A DNA stretch of 64,000 nucleotides, taken from the NCBI RefSeq assembly GCF_033547095.1, contig NZ_CP137852.1:985501-1049500 (forward strand). Reading direction: 5' to 3'. The notes beneath the pieces are model-generated. The model was given only the letters and a program-made list of their open reading frames with translations. It did not search any database and had not been told where the DNA came from. Below are positions 1 through 8,552 of this stretch, in pieces; within the stretch, counting starts at the first letter, position 1, and each line of letters opens with the position of its first letter. The position numbers and the translations under genes are program-made. Origin of the DNA: Sediminicoccus rosea. GTDB taxonomy: Bacteria > Pseudomonadota > Alphaproteobacteria > Acetobacterales > Acetobacteraceae.

Positions 1-455
1 ACCTGCTGCTTGCGGGAGCGGCGGAAGATGGCGCGCACGCTCTCCATCACCATCAGCGTGCCGACGGCGCCGAGCACGACGACGTAGAAGACGGCGACCG
101 CCGCATCCACCTGGCCCGCGCGGCGCAGCATCGCGAAGATCTGCACGCCCACCACGCTGCCCACCAGGCCGCCCGCCACCAGCACGCCGCCCATCTGCCA
201 GTCCACATTCTGCCGCCGCGCCTGGGCGATGAGGCCGGAGACGGAGGCGCCCAGCGTCTGGTTGGCGCCCGAGGCGACGGCGACGGTGGAGGGGATGCCG
301 ATCAGCATGAGCATGGGCGTCAGCAGGAAGCCGCCGCCGACGCCGAAGAGGCCCGAGAGCCAGCCCACGACGAAGCCGATGCCCACCAGCATCAGGGCAT
401 CCACGCTCATTTCGGCGATGGGCAGGTAGATCTGCAAGTGCGGCGACCGGGACAT
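1..455 (-). CDS. Sulfite exporter TauE/SafE family permease (N-terminal part, cut by window edge)
   Basis: Integral membrane permease of the TauE/SafE (formerly DUF81) family, which moves small sulfur-containing or organic anions; the substrate cannot be told from sequence. About 151 codons are present, reading leftward from an ATG at 455 and running off the window. The translation begins MSRSPHLQIYLPIAEM and is followed by a hydrophobic, glycine-rich stretch containing SGLFGVGGGFLLTP and GANQTLGASVSG, typical of the first half-repeat of this family. At least three membrane segments can be seen. A second ATG at 410 (MSVDAL) is an alternative start. It is divergent from the 5'-nucleotidase gene. 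The family call is firm; the C-terminal half is missing only because of the window edge. Confidence 0.85.
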   Translation of the reverse strand, partial: MSRSPHLQIYLPIAEMSVDALMLVGIGFVVGWLSGLFGVGGGFLLTPMLMLIGIPSTVAVASGANQTLGASVSGLIAQARRQNVDWQMGGVLVAGGLVGSVVGVQIFAMLRRAGQVDAAVAVFYVVVLGAVGTLMVMESVRAIFRRSRKQQ

Positions 456-597
456 GACATGGGTCCACACGGCCCCGGGGGCGGCGCGCATGGCAGGGCC
501 CCAGACTTCACCCGCAATGATGGCATGGCAAGGGCAGAAGCGATGTCATGCGGCATCTGCTTGCGGGCCGGGGCGTTTCGGCCACAGAAGAGGGATC

Positions 598-2133
598 ATG
601 TTCGCTCGCCGCACGCTTCCCCTCCTGCTGTCGCCCGGCCTGGGCGCCCCGGCCTTGCGCCCCGCCCGTGCCCAGGTGGCCACGCGCATGGCGCTGCTGC
701 ACCTGAACGACTTCCACAGCCGGCATGAGCCGATCGCGGTCACATCCGCCGTGTGCCGGCCCGATCCCCAGGGCGGGGGCGAGGCCTGCTTCGGCGGCTC
801 GGCGCGGATGGCCACGGCGATCGCCGAGGGGCGGGAGGCGGCGCGGGCCGATGGGCGCGCGGCGCTGCTGCTGGAGGCGGGGGATGCGTTCCTCGGCAGC
901 CTCTTCTTCACGCAGCATGAAGGCCAGGCGGAGGCGCAGGTGCAGCGCGCCTGGGGCGTGCAGGGCTTCGCGCTGGGCAACCACGAATTCGACCTGGGGC
1001 CCGAGGTGCTGGCCCGCTACATCGCGGCCGTGCCCTTCCCGGTGCTCTCGGCCAATCTGGACGCGACGGCGGAACCCGCGCTGGCCGGCAAGGTCTGGCC
1101 CACCATCGCCTTCCGGCGGGAGGCGATGCGCGTGGTGGTGGTGGGGCTGACCACGCCGGACACGCCGGGCATCTCCTCCTCCGGGCCCAACCTGCGCTTC
1201 ACCGACCCGCTGGAGGCGGCGAACCGCGCGGTATGGGAGGCACGGCGCGAGGGGCCGGCGACGGTGGTCGTGCTCTCGCATCTGGGCCTCTCGCAGGACC
1301 GGCGGCTGGCGGCCGAGGTGGCGGGCGTGGACGTGATCCTGGGCGGGCATTCGCACACGCTGGTGGCGCCGCCCGTGGTGGTGGAGGGGCCGGACCGGCC
1401 GGTGACGATCGTCCAGGCGGGCGCCTTCGGCCGCTGGCTCGGCCGGCTCGACCTGGATCTCGCAGCGGATGGGCGGGTCACGCTTGCCGTGCAGCAGATG
1501 CGCGAATTGACGGCGAACATCGCAGAGGATGCGACGGTGGCGGCGCTGGTGGCGCAACTTGGCGCACCGCTGGAGGCGCTGCGGCGCCGCGTGGTGGGGC
1601 GGCTGCCGGCGCCGCTGAGCACGGCCGGCTGCGGCCTGGGCCCCTGTGAGATCGGCCAGCTGGTGGCCGAGGTGATGCGCGCGGCGTCCGGCGCCGAGAT
1701 CGGCTGGCAGAATGGCGGCGGCGTGCGCACGGGGCTGCCCGCCGGCGAGGTGACGATGGGCGATGTGCTGGCCTCGCTCCCCTTCGGCAACACGACGGCG
1801 CGGATGGTGTTGCGCGGCGCGGCGGTGCTGGAGGCGCTGGAGAACGGGCTCTCGCGCCTGCCCGAGTCCTCGGGGCGCTTCCCGCAGACGGCGGGGCTGC
1901 GCTTCACCGCCGATGCGGCGCGGCCGGTCGGCAGCCGCGTGGTCGCGGCCGAGGTGCGCGAGGCGGATGGGACCTGGCGGCCGCTGGAGGCGGGGCGCGC
2001 CTACAGCGTTGCGACCAACAGCTTCCTGCGGCGCGGCGGCGATGGCTACCGCGTCTTCGCCGAGGGGGTGCTGGAGGCGCGGGATGACGGGCCCGCGCTG
2101 GATGACCTGCTGGCGCGGACGCTCGCGCGGTAG
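598..2133 (+). CDS. Periplasmic bifunctional metallophosphatase/5'-nucleotidase (UshA-like)
   Basis: Predicted exported hydrolase of nucleotides or UDP-sugars, 511 residues. The ATG at 598 was chosen because it is preceded by an AGAGG ribosome site and begins a signal peptide (MFARRTLPLLL... ending near ARAQ). The upstream in-frame codons look non-coding. Metallophosphatase motifs appear in the usual order: LHLNDFHSR near residue 29, EAGDAFLGS near 95, GNHEFDLG near 126 and GGHSH near 250. The C-terminal substrate-binding domain shows NGGGVRTG and RRGGDGY, as in UshA and related 5'-nucleotidases. Length is normal for the family. The family assignment is strong; the exact substrate is not known. 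Confidence 0.9.
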   Translation: MFARRTLPLLLSPGLGAPALRPARAQVATRMALLHLNDFHSRHEPIAVTSAVCRPDPQGGGEACFGGSARMATAIAEGREAARADGRAALLLEAGDAFLGSLFFTQHEGQAEAQVQRAWGVQGFALGNHEFDLGPEVLARYIAAVPFPVLSANLDATAEPALAGKVWPTIAFRREAMRVVVVGLTTPDTPGISSSGPNLRFTDPLEAANRAVWEARREGPATVVVLSHLGLSQDRRLAAEVAGVDVILGGHSHTLVAPPVVVEGPDRPVTIVQAGAFGRWLGRLDLDLAADGRVTLAVQQMRELTANIAEDATVAALVAQLGAPLEALRRRVVGRLPAPLSTAGCGLGPCEIGQLVAEVMRAASGAEIGWQNGGGVRTGLPAGEVTMGDVLASLPFGNTTARMVLRGAAVLEALENGLSRLPESSGRFPQTAGLRFTADAARPVGSRVVAAEVREADGTWRPLEAGRAYSVATNSFLRRGGDGYRVFAEGVLEARDDGPALDDLLARTLAR

Positions 2134-2216
2134 CACGCAATTCCGGCGTGACAGAGGGCGCGCGCCGGGCCCAGGATGCATGCCACGGCGCGCGAAGTCG
2201 CCGCGAGGAAGCATCC

Positions 2217-3794
2217 ATGACGATCACCCGACGCTCCACGCTCGCCCTCCCGCTCGCCGGACTGGCCGCGCCCGCCCTGGCGCAGAACCGGGGCGACCCC
2301 AATGTGCTGCGGGTGAAGCTCTTCGGCGACCTGCGCGCGCTGGACCCCTTCATCTCGCCCGAATACATGGCCCGCAACCATGGCTACATGGTCTATGACA
2401 CGCTCTTCGCGCTGGATTCCAAGCTGCGGCCACAGCCGCAGATGGTGGAGAGCCACAGCGTCAGCGCCGACCGGCTGACCTGGGATTTCACGCTGCGCGA
2501 GGGCCTGCGCTTCCATGACGGCGCGCCCGTCACCAGCGAGGATGTCGTCGCATCCTTGCGCCGCTGGGCCATCCGCGACGGTCATGGCGCGCAGATGCTG
2601 GCCGAGGGCAATACGCTGGTCGCGGTGGATGCGCGCCGCTTCCGCCTGACGTTGCAACGCCCCTGGGCGCTGGTGCTGGATGCGCTGGCCAAGCCCTCGG
2701 GCCTGCCTGCCTTCATCATGCCGGCGCGCGTCGCCGCCACGCCCATCACCACGCCCATCACCGACCCGACGGGCAGCGGGCCCTACATGCTGCGGCGGGA
2801 GGATTGGCGGCTGGGCGACCGCACCACCTATCGCCGCAACCCGGATTACCGCCCGCGGGCCGAGGCGCCGGACGGGCTGGCCGGCGCCAAGCTCGCGCGG
2901 ATGGAGCGTATCGAATGGGTGGTGCTGCCGGATTCCAGCAATGCGCTGAACGCCCTGCAGACGGGCGAGCTGGACATCTTCGAGGAGCTGCCGCCCGACC
3001 TGTTCCCCATCGTCGCGCGCAACCGCAACCTTCGGCTCGCCGCGCAGGACGCGGCGGGCGTGCAGCCGATCTTCCGCATGAACCAGGCCGTCGCGCCCTT
3101 CGACAATGTGCGGCTGCGCCAGGCGATGCGCCTGCTGGTGGACCCGTCGGAGATGATGCCGGCCTACATGACGGATCGCGAGCGCTGGCGCGATTGCCGC
3201 AGCTTCTTCCCCTGCGCCTCGCCCTTCCACACGAATGAGGGCTGGGTGACGCCCAACCTGGATCTGGCACGCACGGCGGTGCAGCAGTCCGGCTATGACG
3301 GCACGCCGGTGGTGGTGCTGGACGCGCAGGACAGCACGATCAGCAGCACCTTCGCGCGCGTCTCGGCCGACCGGATGCGGCGGGCGGGGATGAATGTGGA
3401 CCTCCAGGCGATGGACTGGGCGACGCTGGTGACGCGGCGCCTGTCGAAGAATCCGGTGAACCAGGGGGGCTGGAGCCTGTTCTGCTCGGCGCCCGCGGCG
3501 GTGGACCTGATGGACCCGGTGAGCCACATCGCGCTGCGTTCGGCCGGCGCGCGGACGGCCTTGCCGGGCTGGCCGGATGACCCCGAGCTGGAGCGGCTGC
3601 GCGATGCCTTCGCCTTCGCCGCGACGGAGGAGGAGCGCAAGGCGCTGGCCGTGCAGACGCAGCGCCGTGCGGTGGAGAGCGTGCCCTACCTGCCCTTGGG
3701 CATGATGAGCCTGGTGCGCGGCCACAGCGCGCGCCTGAACGGCATCCTGGAGGCCGCGATCCCGGTCTACTGGAACATCACCAAGGCGAGTTAA
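2217..3794 (+). CDS. ABC transporter substrate-binding protein, family 5 (peptide/nickel type)
   Basis: Periplasmic receptor of a DppA/OppA-type ABC importer, 525 residues. The chosen ATG at 2217 has GAGGAAG just upstream and starts a signal sequence with a twin-arginine look (TRRSTLALPLAGLAAPALAQ). The mature protein carries the family 5 landmarks: a DTLFALD-type segment, LREGLRFHDGAPVTSEDV near residue 95, GSGPYML near 185 and a long C-terminal lobe. No permease or ATPase gene is nearby, so it is an orphan receptor whose partner proteins must lie elsewhere. It converges on the PepSY gene, overlapping by 4 nt at the 3' ends. Substrate unknown. Confidence 0.9.
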   Translation: MTITRRSTLALPLAGLAAPALAQNRGDPNVLRVKLFGDLRALDPFISPEYMARNHGYMVYDTLFALDSKLRPQPQMVESHSVSADRLTWDFTLREGLRFHDGAPVTSEDVVASLRRWAIRDGHGAQMLAEGNTLVAVDARRFRLTLQRPWALVLDALAKPSGLPAFIMPARVAATPITTPITDPTGSGPYMLRREDWRLGDRTTYRRNPDYRPRAEAPDGLAGAKLARMERIEWVVLPDSSNALNALQTGELDIFEELPPDLFPIVARNRNLRLAAQDAAGVQPIFRMNQAVAPFDNVRLRQAMRLLVDPSEMMPAYMTDRERWRDCRSFFPCASPFHTNEGWVTPNLDLARTAVQQSGYDGTPVVVLDAQDSTISSTFARVSADRMRRAGMNVDLQAMDWATLVTRRLSKNPVNQGGWSLFCSAPAAVDLMDPVSHIALRSAGARTALPGWPDDPELERLRDAFAFAATEEERKALAVQTQRRAVESVPYLPLGMMSLVRGHSARLNGILEAAIPVYWNITKAS

Positions 3795-4747
3795 CTCGTC
3801 GGAGATGCAAGAACCTGAGGTTCTTGCCGGGGTCGAGGGGCAGCGCCCCTCGATGCCCTGACCTTGCGGCGCATGACCTGCCGCCGCGCCCAAAGATAGA
3901 TGCCGGTCCCCAGCAGCCCCAGCATGGCGAGGGCGGCGACGAGGTTGGCGAGGCTGCCCAGAACCCCAGCCCAATTCCCCTCATGCAGCAGCCGTGGCCA
4001 GTTCCGGGGCAGCGGCTCCAGGCCAGTGGCGGAGGCACGATAGACGGTGGCGGTGCCCGAGGCGTCCAGCACGCGGACATTGCGCGCGCCGCCGGCCGGC
4101 CGCACCCAGTCCAGCCCGTTCAGGTCATGCCGTTCGGCGACGAGGCGCAGTGTCTCGGCCAGGGGCGGCGGCGTGCCCGGCAGGCGCGGCGTGGGGGTGG
4201 CGAAGCTGATGCCATAGGCCAGGAAGAGGCCGGTGAGCGGGCTGCCGACCAGCAGCGGCAGCAGGGCCCAGCCGGCCAGGCGGTGCCAGCCCAGCACGGT
4301 GTGGCGCAGCCGCGGCCAGCCGAGCAGCAGGCCGAGGGGCAGGAGCAGGAGCAGCGCGATGGTGCTCCACTCCACGACCCAGCCGAGGTCGAGCAGCAGG
4401 GTCTCGTGGAAGCGGCGGGTGGTGCGGAAGGCGCTGGCGAGGGGACCGGGCTCGATGACTTGCGCGGTCGCGAGGTCGAAGACCTTGGCTCCCCCTGGGC
4501 CGTTGCGGCCGCCCAGCGTTGCGGTGCCGTCATAGCCGCGAATGAAGAGGGCGCCGCGCTCGCCCTCCGGCCCCGCGGCATCGAGGATGGCCTGGAGGCG
4601 TTCGAGCGTGACCGTGCCGGGGGGTGTGAGGGCCTTCGCGGCGGGCTCGAGGGCCAGGAAGGCGCCGCTGCCGATGACGGCGATGAGCGGCAGGGCGAAG
4701 CCCAGCGCCACCCAGAGATGCAACCGCCTGACCCAGGGTTTCAACAT
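3791..4747 (-). CDS. PepSY-associated transmembrane helix protein
   Basis: Inner-membrane protein of the PepSY-TM family, often linked to iron reduction or siderophore utilisation, 318 residues from the ATG at 4747 (a GTG three codons upstream is possible). It has an N-terminal membrane anchor (LHLWVALGFALPLIAVIGSG), a periplasmic section, two central helices (IALLLLLPLGLLLGW and GWALLPLLVGSPLTGLFL), a second periplasmic section and a last helix near residue 275. No TonB receptor or other iron gene adjoins it, so the role is unclear. The last 20 or so residues (RGAAPRPRQEPQVLASPTS) are encoded by a double-hairpin element that looks like a terminator, so the tail is probably not functional protein. 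Confidence 0.82.
   Translation of the reverse strand: MLKPWVRRLHLWVALGFALPLIAVIGSGAFLALEPAAKALTPPGTVTLERLQAILDAAGPEGERGALFIRGYDGTATLGGRNGPGGAKVFDLATAQVIEPGPLASAFRTTRRFHETLLLDLGWVVEWSTIALLLLLPLGLLLGWPRLRHTVLGWHRLAGWALLPLLVGSPLTGLFLAYGISFATPTPRLPGTPPPLAETLRLVAERHDLNGLDWVRPAGGARNVRVLDASGTATVYRASATGLEPLPRNWPRLLHEGNWAGVLGSLANLVAALAMLGLLGTGIYLWARRQVMRRKVRASRGAAPRPRQEPQVLASPTS
3808..3853. terminator. Double-hairpin element at convergent gene ends
   Basis: Two perfect palindromes stand in series: CAAGAACC-TGA-GGTTCTTG (3808-3826) and TCGAGGGGC-AGC-GCCCCTCGA (3833-3853). They lie where the ABC receptor gene and the PepSY gene meet tail to tail. No long T-run follows, so a bidirectional terminator or mRNA 3'-end stabiliser is an inference. 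The element lies inside the 3' end of the PepSY reading frame. A pair with the same architecture is at 59093-59140. Confidence 0.55.
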
Positions 4748-4833
4748 GCCACGCACTCCCGCCTCACCCCGGCGGGTTTAACCCGCAGGGGAGTCTCGGG
4801 GTGTAAGGCATCGTAGCGTTCTGTGACGCGGCG

Positions 4834-5805
4834 CTATTCGGCCTGGATGCGCAGCGAGGCGACGACGGGGCGCAGCGCCGCCACCTGCGCATGCACCATC
4901 GCGGTGAAGTCCGCCGTCGAATTGCCGCCCGGATCGGCGCCGAGTTCGTCAATGCGTGCGGCCAGCGGCGGGTGGCGGGCGGCGGCGGCGATCTCGGCCT
5001 GGAGGCGGACCATCACCGCCTCGGGCGTGCGGGCGGGGGCGAAGAAGCCGTTCCAGCCGAGGATCTCGGCGTTCGGGAAGCCCTGTTCGCGCACCGTGGA
5101 GATCTCCGGCAGCAGCCGGTTGCGCGTGGTGGAGCGGATGGCAATGGGGCGCACCGCCCCGGCGCGGATATGGGGCAGGCCAGTGGACAGCTGGTCCCCG
5201 CCGAACTGGATGCGGCCCACGATCAGGTCCTGGATCAGGAGCGAGGCGCCACGGAAGGGCACGTGCTCCATCTGGAAATTTCCGTCGCGCTTCAGCACCT
5301 CGCCCACCAGGTGGCCGGCGCTGCCGGGGCCGGTGGAGCCATAGAAGGGCGGGCGGGGCTGCTGGCGCGCCCAGGCGATGAATTCGGGCACGGTGGTGGC
5401 CGGCACCGAGGGGTGGACCATCACCACCGTCGGCACCAGGGCGCCCAGGCTGATGGGGGCGAAGTCGCGCTCGATCGAATGGATGGCGCGGTTCTGGAAC
5501 TCCATCACCGCGCTGGTCGAGGAGAAGGTGGAGTTGTGGAACAGCAGCACCTGGCCGTCGGGCGGGGCCTTGGCGACGATGTCCGCGCCGATCGAGCCGC
5601 CGCCGCCACCGCGGTTTTCCACGAGGATGGGCACACCGAGCGTCTCGGTCAGTCGGTTGCCATAGAGGCGGGCCAGGATGTCGGTCGTGCCGCCGGCCGC
5701 GAAGGGGACGATCACGCGGATCGGGCCGCTGGGCGTCCAGGCCTGCGCGCGGGCGACGAGCGGCGCCGCGAGGACGGGCGTTGCGAGCAGCGCGCGGCGT
5801 TGCAT
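4834..5805 (-). CDS. Bug/TctC-family tripartite tricarboxylate transporter receptor (copy A)
   Basis: Periplasmic solute receptor of the Bug family, which classically binds carboxylates for TctAB-type carriers; 323 residues from the ATG at 5805 (GTG at 5808 possible). It has a signal peptide with an RRALLATPVLAAPLVARAQ-like start, then the hallmark GPIRVIVPFAAGGTTDILAR, PILVENRGGGGGSIG and a YGSTGPGSAGHL segment. It overlaps the preceding paralogue (5805-6800) by one base in a TGATG junction, so the two are translationally coupled. The two proteins are close along their full length, indicating a tandem duplication. No TctA or TctB gene is present. Confidence 0.92.
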   Translation of the reverse strand: MQRRALLATPVLAAPLVARAQAWTPSGPIRVIVPFAAGGTTDILARLYGNRLTETLGVPILVENRGGGGGSIGADIVAKAPPDGQVLLFHNSTFSSTSAVMEFQNRAIHSIERDFAPISLGALVPTVVMVHPSVPATTVPEFIAWARQQPRPPFYGSTGPGSAGHLVGEVLKRDGNFQMEHVPFRGASLLIQDLIVGRIQFGGDQLSTGLPHIRAGAVRPIAIRSTTRNRLLPEISTVREQGFPNAEILGWNGFFAPARTPEAVMVRLQAEIAAAARHPPLAARIDELGADPGGNSTADFTAMVHAQVAALRPVVASLRIQAE

Positions 5806-6800
5806 CACTCGACCCGCATCTGGAGCGACTGCACGAGCGGACGCATGGCGGCGATCTGCGCGTGCACCTGCTGGGTGAATTCCGCGCTGGAATTGCCGCC
5901 GGGCTCGGCGCCCAGCTCCTGGATGCGCGCGGCCAGCGGCGGGTGGCGGGCGGCCGCGGCGATCTCGGCCTGGAGGCGGACCAGCACCGCCTCGGGCGTG
6001 CGGGCGGGGGCGAAGAAGCCGTTCCAGCCCAGCATCTCGGCGTTCGGGAAACCCTGCTCGCGCACGGTCGGCACATCCGGCAGCGCGCCGGCGCGGGTGG
6101 CGGCCAGGGTGCCGATGGGGCGCAGCGCGCCGCCGCGGATATGGGTGAGCGAGGAGGAGAGCTGGTCTCCGCCGAACTGGATCCGGCCCGCCAGCATGTC
6201 CTGCACCAGCGGCGCGGCGCCGCGGAAGGGCACGTGCTCCATCGGGAAGTTGCCGTCGCGCTTCAGCACCTCGCCCATCAGGTTCATGGTGCTGCCCGGC
6301 CCGGTCGAGCCATAGAAGGGCGGCGTGGGCTGCGCCCGCGCCCAGGTGGCGAATTCCGTGATGGTGCGGGCGGGCACATCACGATGCACCAGCAGCATCA
6401 TCGGCACATTGGCGCCCATGCTGATGGGGGCGAAGTCGCGCTCGATGGAATGGGGCGCGCGGTTGGCGAATTCCAGCGCGGCGGTGGTGGTGCTGAAGGT
6501 GAGGTTGTGGAAGAGCAGCGTCTGCCCGTCCGGCGCCGCCTTGGCCACCACGTCCGAGCCGATGGAACCGCCGGCGCCGCCGCGATTTTCCACCACGACG
6601 GAGACGCCCATCGTCTCCGTCAGGCGCTGGGCATAGAGGCGCGCCAGGATGTCGGTGGTGCCGCCGGCCGGGAAGGGCACGATGATCCGGATGGGCCCGG
6701 TGGGCGTCCAGGCCTGCGCGCGTGCGCGGCCAGGGGCCAGGGCGGGCACCACGGCAGGGGTGGCTAGCAGGGCAAGGCTCAGGCTGCGGCGGGACAACAT
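5805..6800 (-). CDS. Bug/TctC-family tripartite tricarboxylate transporter receptor (copy B)
   Basis: Second, upstream member of a tandem pair of Bug receptors, 331 residues. It starts with a twin-arginine-like signal (SRRSLSLALLATPAVVPAL) and ends its signal near GRARAQ. The mature N-terminus contains GPIRIIVPFPAGGTTDILAR and VVVENRGGAGGSIG, and later FYGSTGPGSTMNLMGEVLKR. Compared with copy A, the C-terminal part (GWNGFFAPARTPEA, AEIAAAARHPPLAARI) is nearly identical, while central loops differ, as expected if ligand choice diverged after duplication. Being first in the pair, it probably carries the promoter. The ligand is not deducible. Confidence 0.92.
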   Translation of the reverse strand: MLSRRSLSLALLATPAVVPALAPGRARAQAWTPTGPIRIIVPFPAGGTTDILARLYAQRLTETMGVSVVVENRGGAGGSIGSDVVAKAAPDGQTLLFHNLTFSTTTAALEFANRAPHSIERDFAPISMGANVPMMLLVHRDVPARTITEFATWARAQPTPPFYGSTGPGSTMNLMGEVLKRDGNFPMEHVPFRGAAPLVQDMLAGRIQFGGDQLSSSLTHIRGGALRPIGTLAATRAGALPDVPTVREQGFPNAEMLGWNGFFAPARTPEAVLVRLQAEIAAAARHPPLAARIQELGAEPGGNSSAEFTQQVHAQIAAMRPLVQSLQMRVE

Positions 6801-6882
6801 GGATCCGGCATCTCCCAGTTCGCGCCGGATTCCTGTTTCGTCCGGCTGCGGGAGACAGCTTGCGGGCCGCGGATGGAAGCCG

Positions 6883-7041
6883 TCAACCGGTGCCGGAAAA
6901 CACCCAGGCCGTCATGACGATGGCGCCGGAGACGGCGGCGGCTTCCAGGCTGAAGCGCAGCAGGTCGGCCGCTTCGCGCCAGCGGCTGGCGCGGGCCACG
7001 GGTTGCGCGCTGCGGGCGCGTTCGGCACTCGGATCCTGCAT
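6883..7041 (-). CDS. Small single-pass membrane protein, hypothetical
   Basis: A 52-codon frame starting MQDPSAERARSAQ, with a basic/amphipathic first half and a single hydrophobic helix near the end (AAAVSGAIVMTAWVFSG). A GGAG-like site (CCGGAG) lies about 10 nt upstream of the ATG at 7041. It occupies the only gap between the Bug pair and the sugar-nucleotide cluster, on the same strand as both. No family recognised. The case rests on the plausible start, the membrane helix and the otherwise empty gap, so it is only moderately supported. Confidence 0.45.
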   Translation of the reverse strand: MQDPSAERARSAQPVARASRWREAADLLRFSLEAAAVSGAIVMTAWVFSGTG

Positions 7042-7139
7042 GCCCGACCACTCCGGTTGGAGACACGGCATATAAGTCGGGCAACGGGTCCGGAACAAGT
7101 CGCAAGCGATGCGAATTTGTTAAAAAAGAGGCAGCCGGC

Positions 7140-8552
7140 TCAGTGGCCGGCATTCTCCCCCGAGAAATCCGGCGCTTCGAGGCCCGATGCCTCCAATTGG
7201 CGCACAAGCTGGGCCTTCAGCCGCTCCAGCCCCGCCTCGGTCTTCGCCTCGCAGCGGGCGACCAGCACGGCCTGGGTGTTGGAGGCGCGCAGCAGCCACC
7301 AGCCATCCTCGCTCAGCACGCGCACGCCATCCACCGCCTGGACCTGCGCGCCCTCGGTGGCGAGGCGGCCGCGGACCTCCTCGATCACCTCGAACTTGCG
7401 GGTCTCGTCGCAGTTGAAGCGGAGCTCCGGGGTGTTCAGCACCACGGGCAGGGCGGCCCGCATCTGGGCGAGCGTCTCGTCGCTGCGGGCCAGGATGTCG
7501 AGCAGGCGGACGCCGGAATAGAGCGCGTCGTCGAAGCCATACCACTTGTCGGCGAAGAAGGTGTGGCCGGACATCTCGCCGGCCAGCGGGCAGCCGGTCT
7601 CGGCCATCTTCTGCTTGATGAGGCTGTGGCCGGTCTTCCACATCAGCGGCTGGCCGCCGGCCTTCGCCACTTCGTCGAAGAGCACCTGGCTCGCCTTCAC
7701 ATCGGCGATGATGGTCGCACCCGGATGGGCCTTCAGCACGTCGCGGGCGAGGACGACCAGAAGCTGGTCGCCGAAGAGCATGTGCCCCTCGCCATCCACC
7801 ACGCCGATGCGGTCGGCGTCACCATCGAAGGCGATGCCGAGATCGGCGCCCTCGGCCTTCACGCGCGCGATGATCTGCTCGAGGTTCTTGAGCACGGTGG
7901 GGTCGGGGTGGTGGTTCGGGAAATTGCCGTCGATCTCGCCATTGATGACGACATGCTTGCCCGGGAGCTTCTTCACCAGCCGCTCGGTGATGGCGCCGCC
8001 CGAGCCATTGCCCGGGTCCCACACCACGTTCAGCGTCTTGGCCCCGCCCGCGTAGTCCTGGACCATGCGGGCGATATAGGCCTCGCTCACATCCACGTCG
8101 TGCGCCGTGCCGGGCTTCTCGGGCACCACGTCACCGGCGGCGGCCATGGCGCCGAGCGCCTGGATGTCTTTCCCGAAGAACGGCTTCTTGCCGATCATCA
8201 TCTTGAAGCCGTTGTAGTTCGGCGGGTTGTGACTGCCGGTCAGCATCACCGCGCCATCGGCCTTCTGGTCGTAGCTCGCGAAATAGAGCATGGGCGTCGG
8301 CCCGCAGCCGATGCGGATCACCTCCATGCCGGAGGCGACGAGGCCATCCACCAGGTGCTTCTGCAGCTCGGGCGAGGAAAGCCGCCCATCCCAGCCCACC
8401 GCCACGCGATGGCCGCCGGAGCGCGCGATGATGCTGCCGAAGACGCGCCCGATGGCGAAGGCATCCGCCGGGTTCAGCGTCTGCCCGACGATGCCGCGAA
8501 TGTCGTATTCGCGCAGCGACGTCTTGTCGAACTGGTGAGAAAATCCGGGCAT
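7140..8552 (-). CDS. Phosphomannomutase/phosphoglucomutase
   Basis: Alpha-D-phosphohexomutase that interconverts hexose 6-phosphate and hexose 1-phosphate (AlgC/ManB type), 470 residues, cytoplasmic. Four-domain family motifs are visible: FDKTSLREYDIRGIVG at the N-terminus, the phosphoserine loop MLTGSHNPP near residue 105, the metal loop FDGDADRIG near 245, the sugar-binding GEMSGH near 330 and the phosphate-binding C-terminal segment SNTQAVL. It is the last gene of ugd-pgm; its ATG overlaps the ugd stop in TGATG. With GalU and Ugd it makes glucose 1-phosphate, then UDP-glucose, then UDP-glucuronate. Whether it prefers mannose or glucose phosphate cannot be read from sequence. Confidence 0.93.
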   Translation of the reverse strand: MPGFSHQFDKTSLREYDIRGIVGQTLNPADAFAIGRVFGSIIARSGGHRVAVGWDGRLSSPELQKHLVDGLVASGMEVIRIGCGPTPMLYFASYDQKADGAVMLTGSHNPPNYNGFKMMIGKKPFFGKDIQALGAMAAAGDVVPEKPGTAHDVDVSEAYIARMVQDYAGGAKTLNVVWDPGNGSGGAITERLVKKLPGKHVVINGEIDGNFPNHHPDPTVLKNLEQIIARVKAEGADLGIAFDGDADRIGVVDGEGHMLFGDQLLVVLARDVLKAHPGATIIADVKASQVLFDEVAKAGGQPLMWKTGHSLIKQKMAETGCPLAGEMSGHTFFADKWYGFDDALYSGVRLLDILARSDETLAQMRAALPVVLNTPELRFNCDETRKFEVIEEVRGRLATEGAQVQAVDGVRVLSEDGWWLLRASNTQAVLVARCEAKTEAGLERLKAQLVRQLEASGLEAPDFSGENAGH

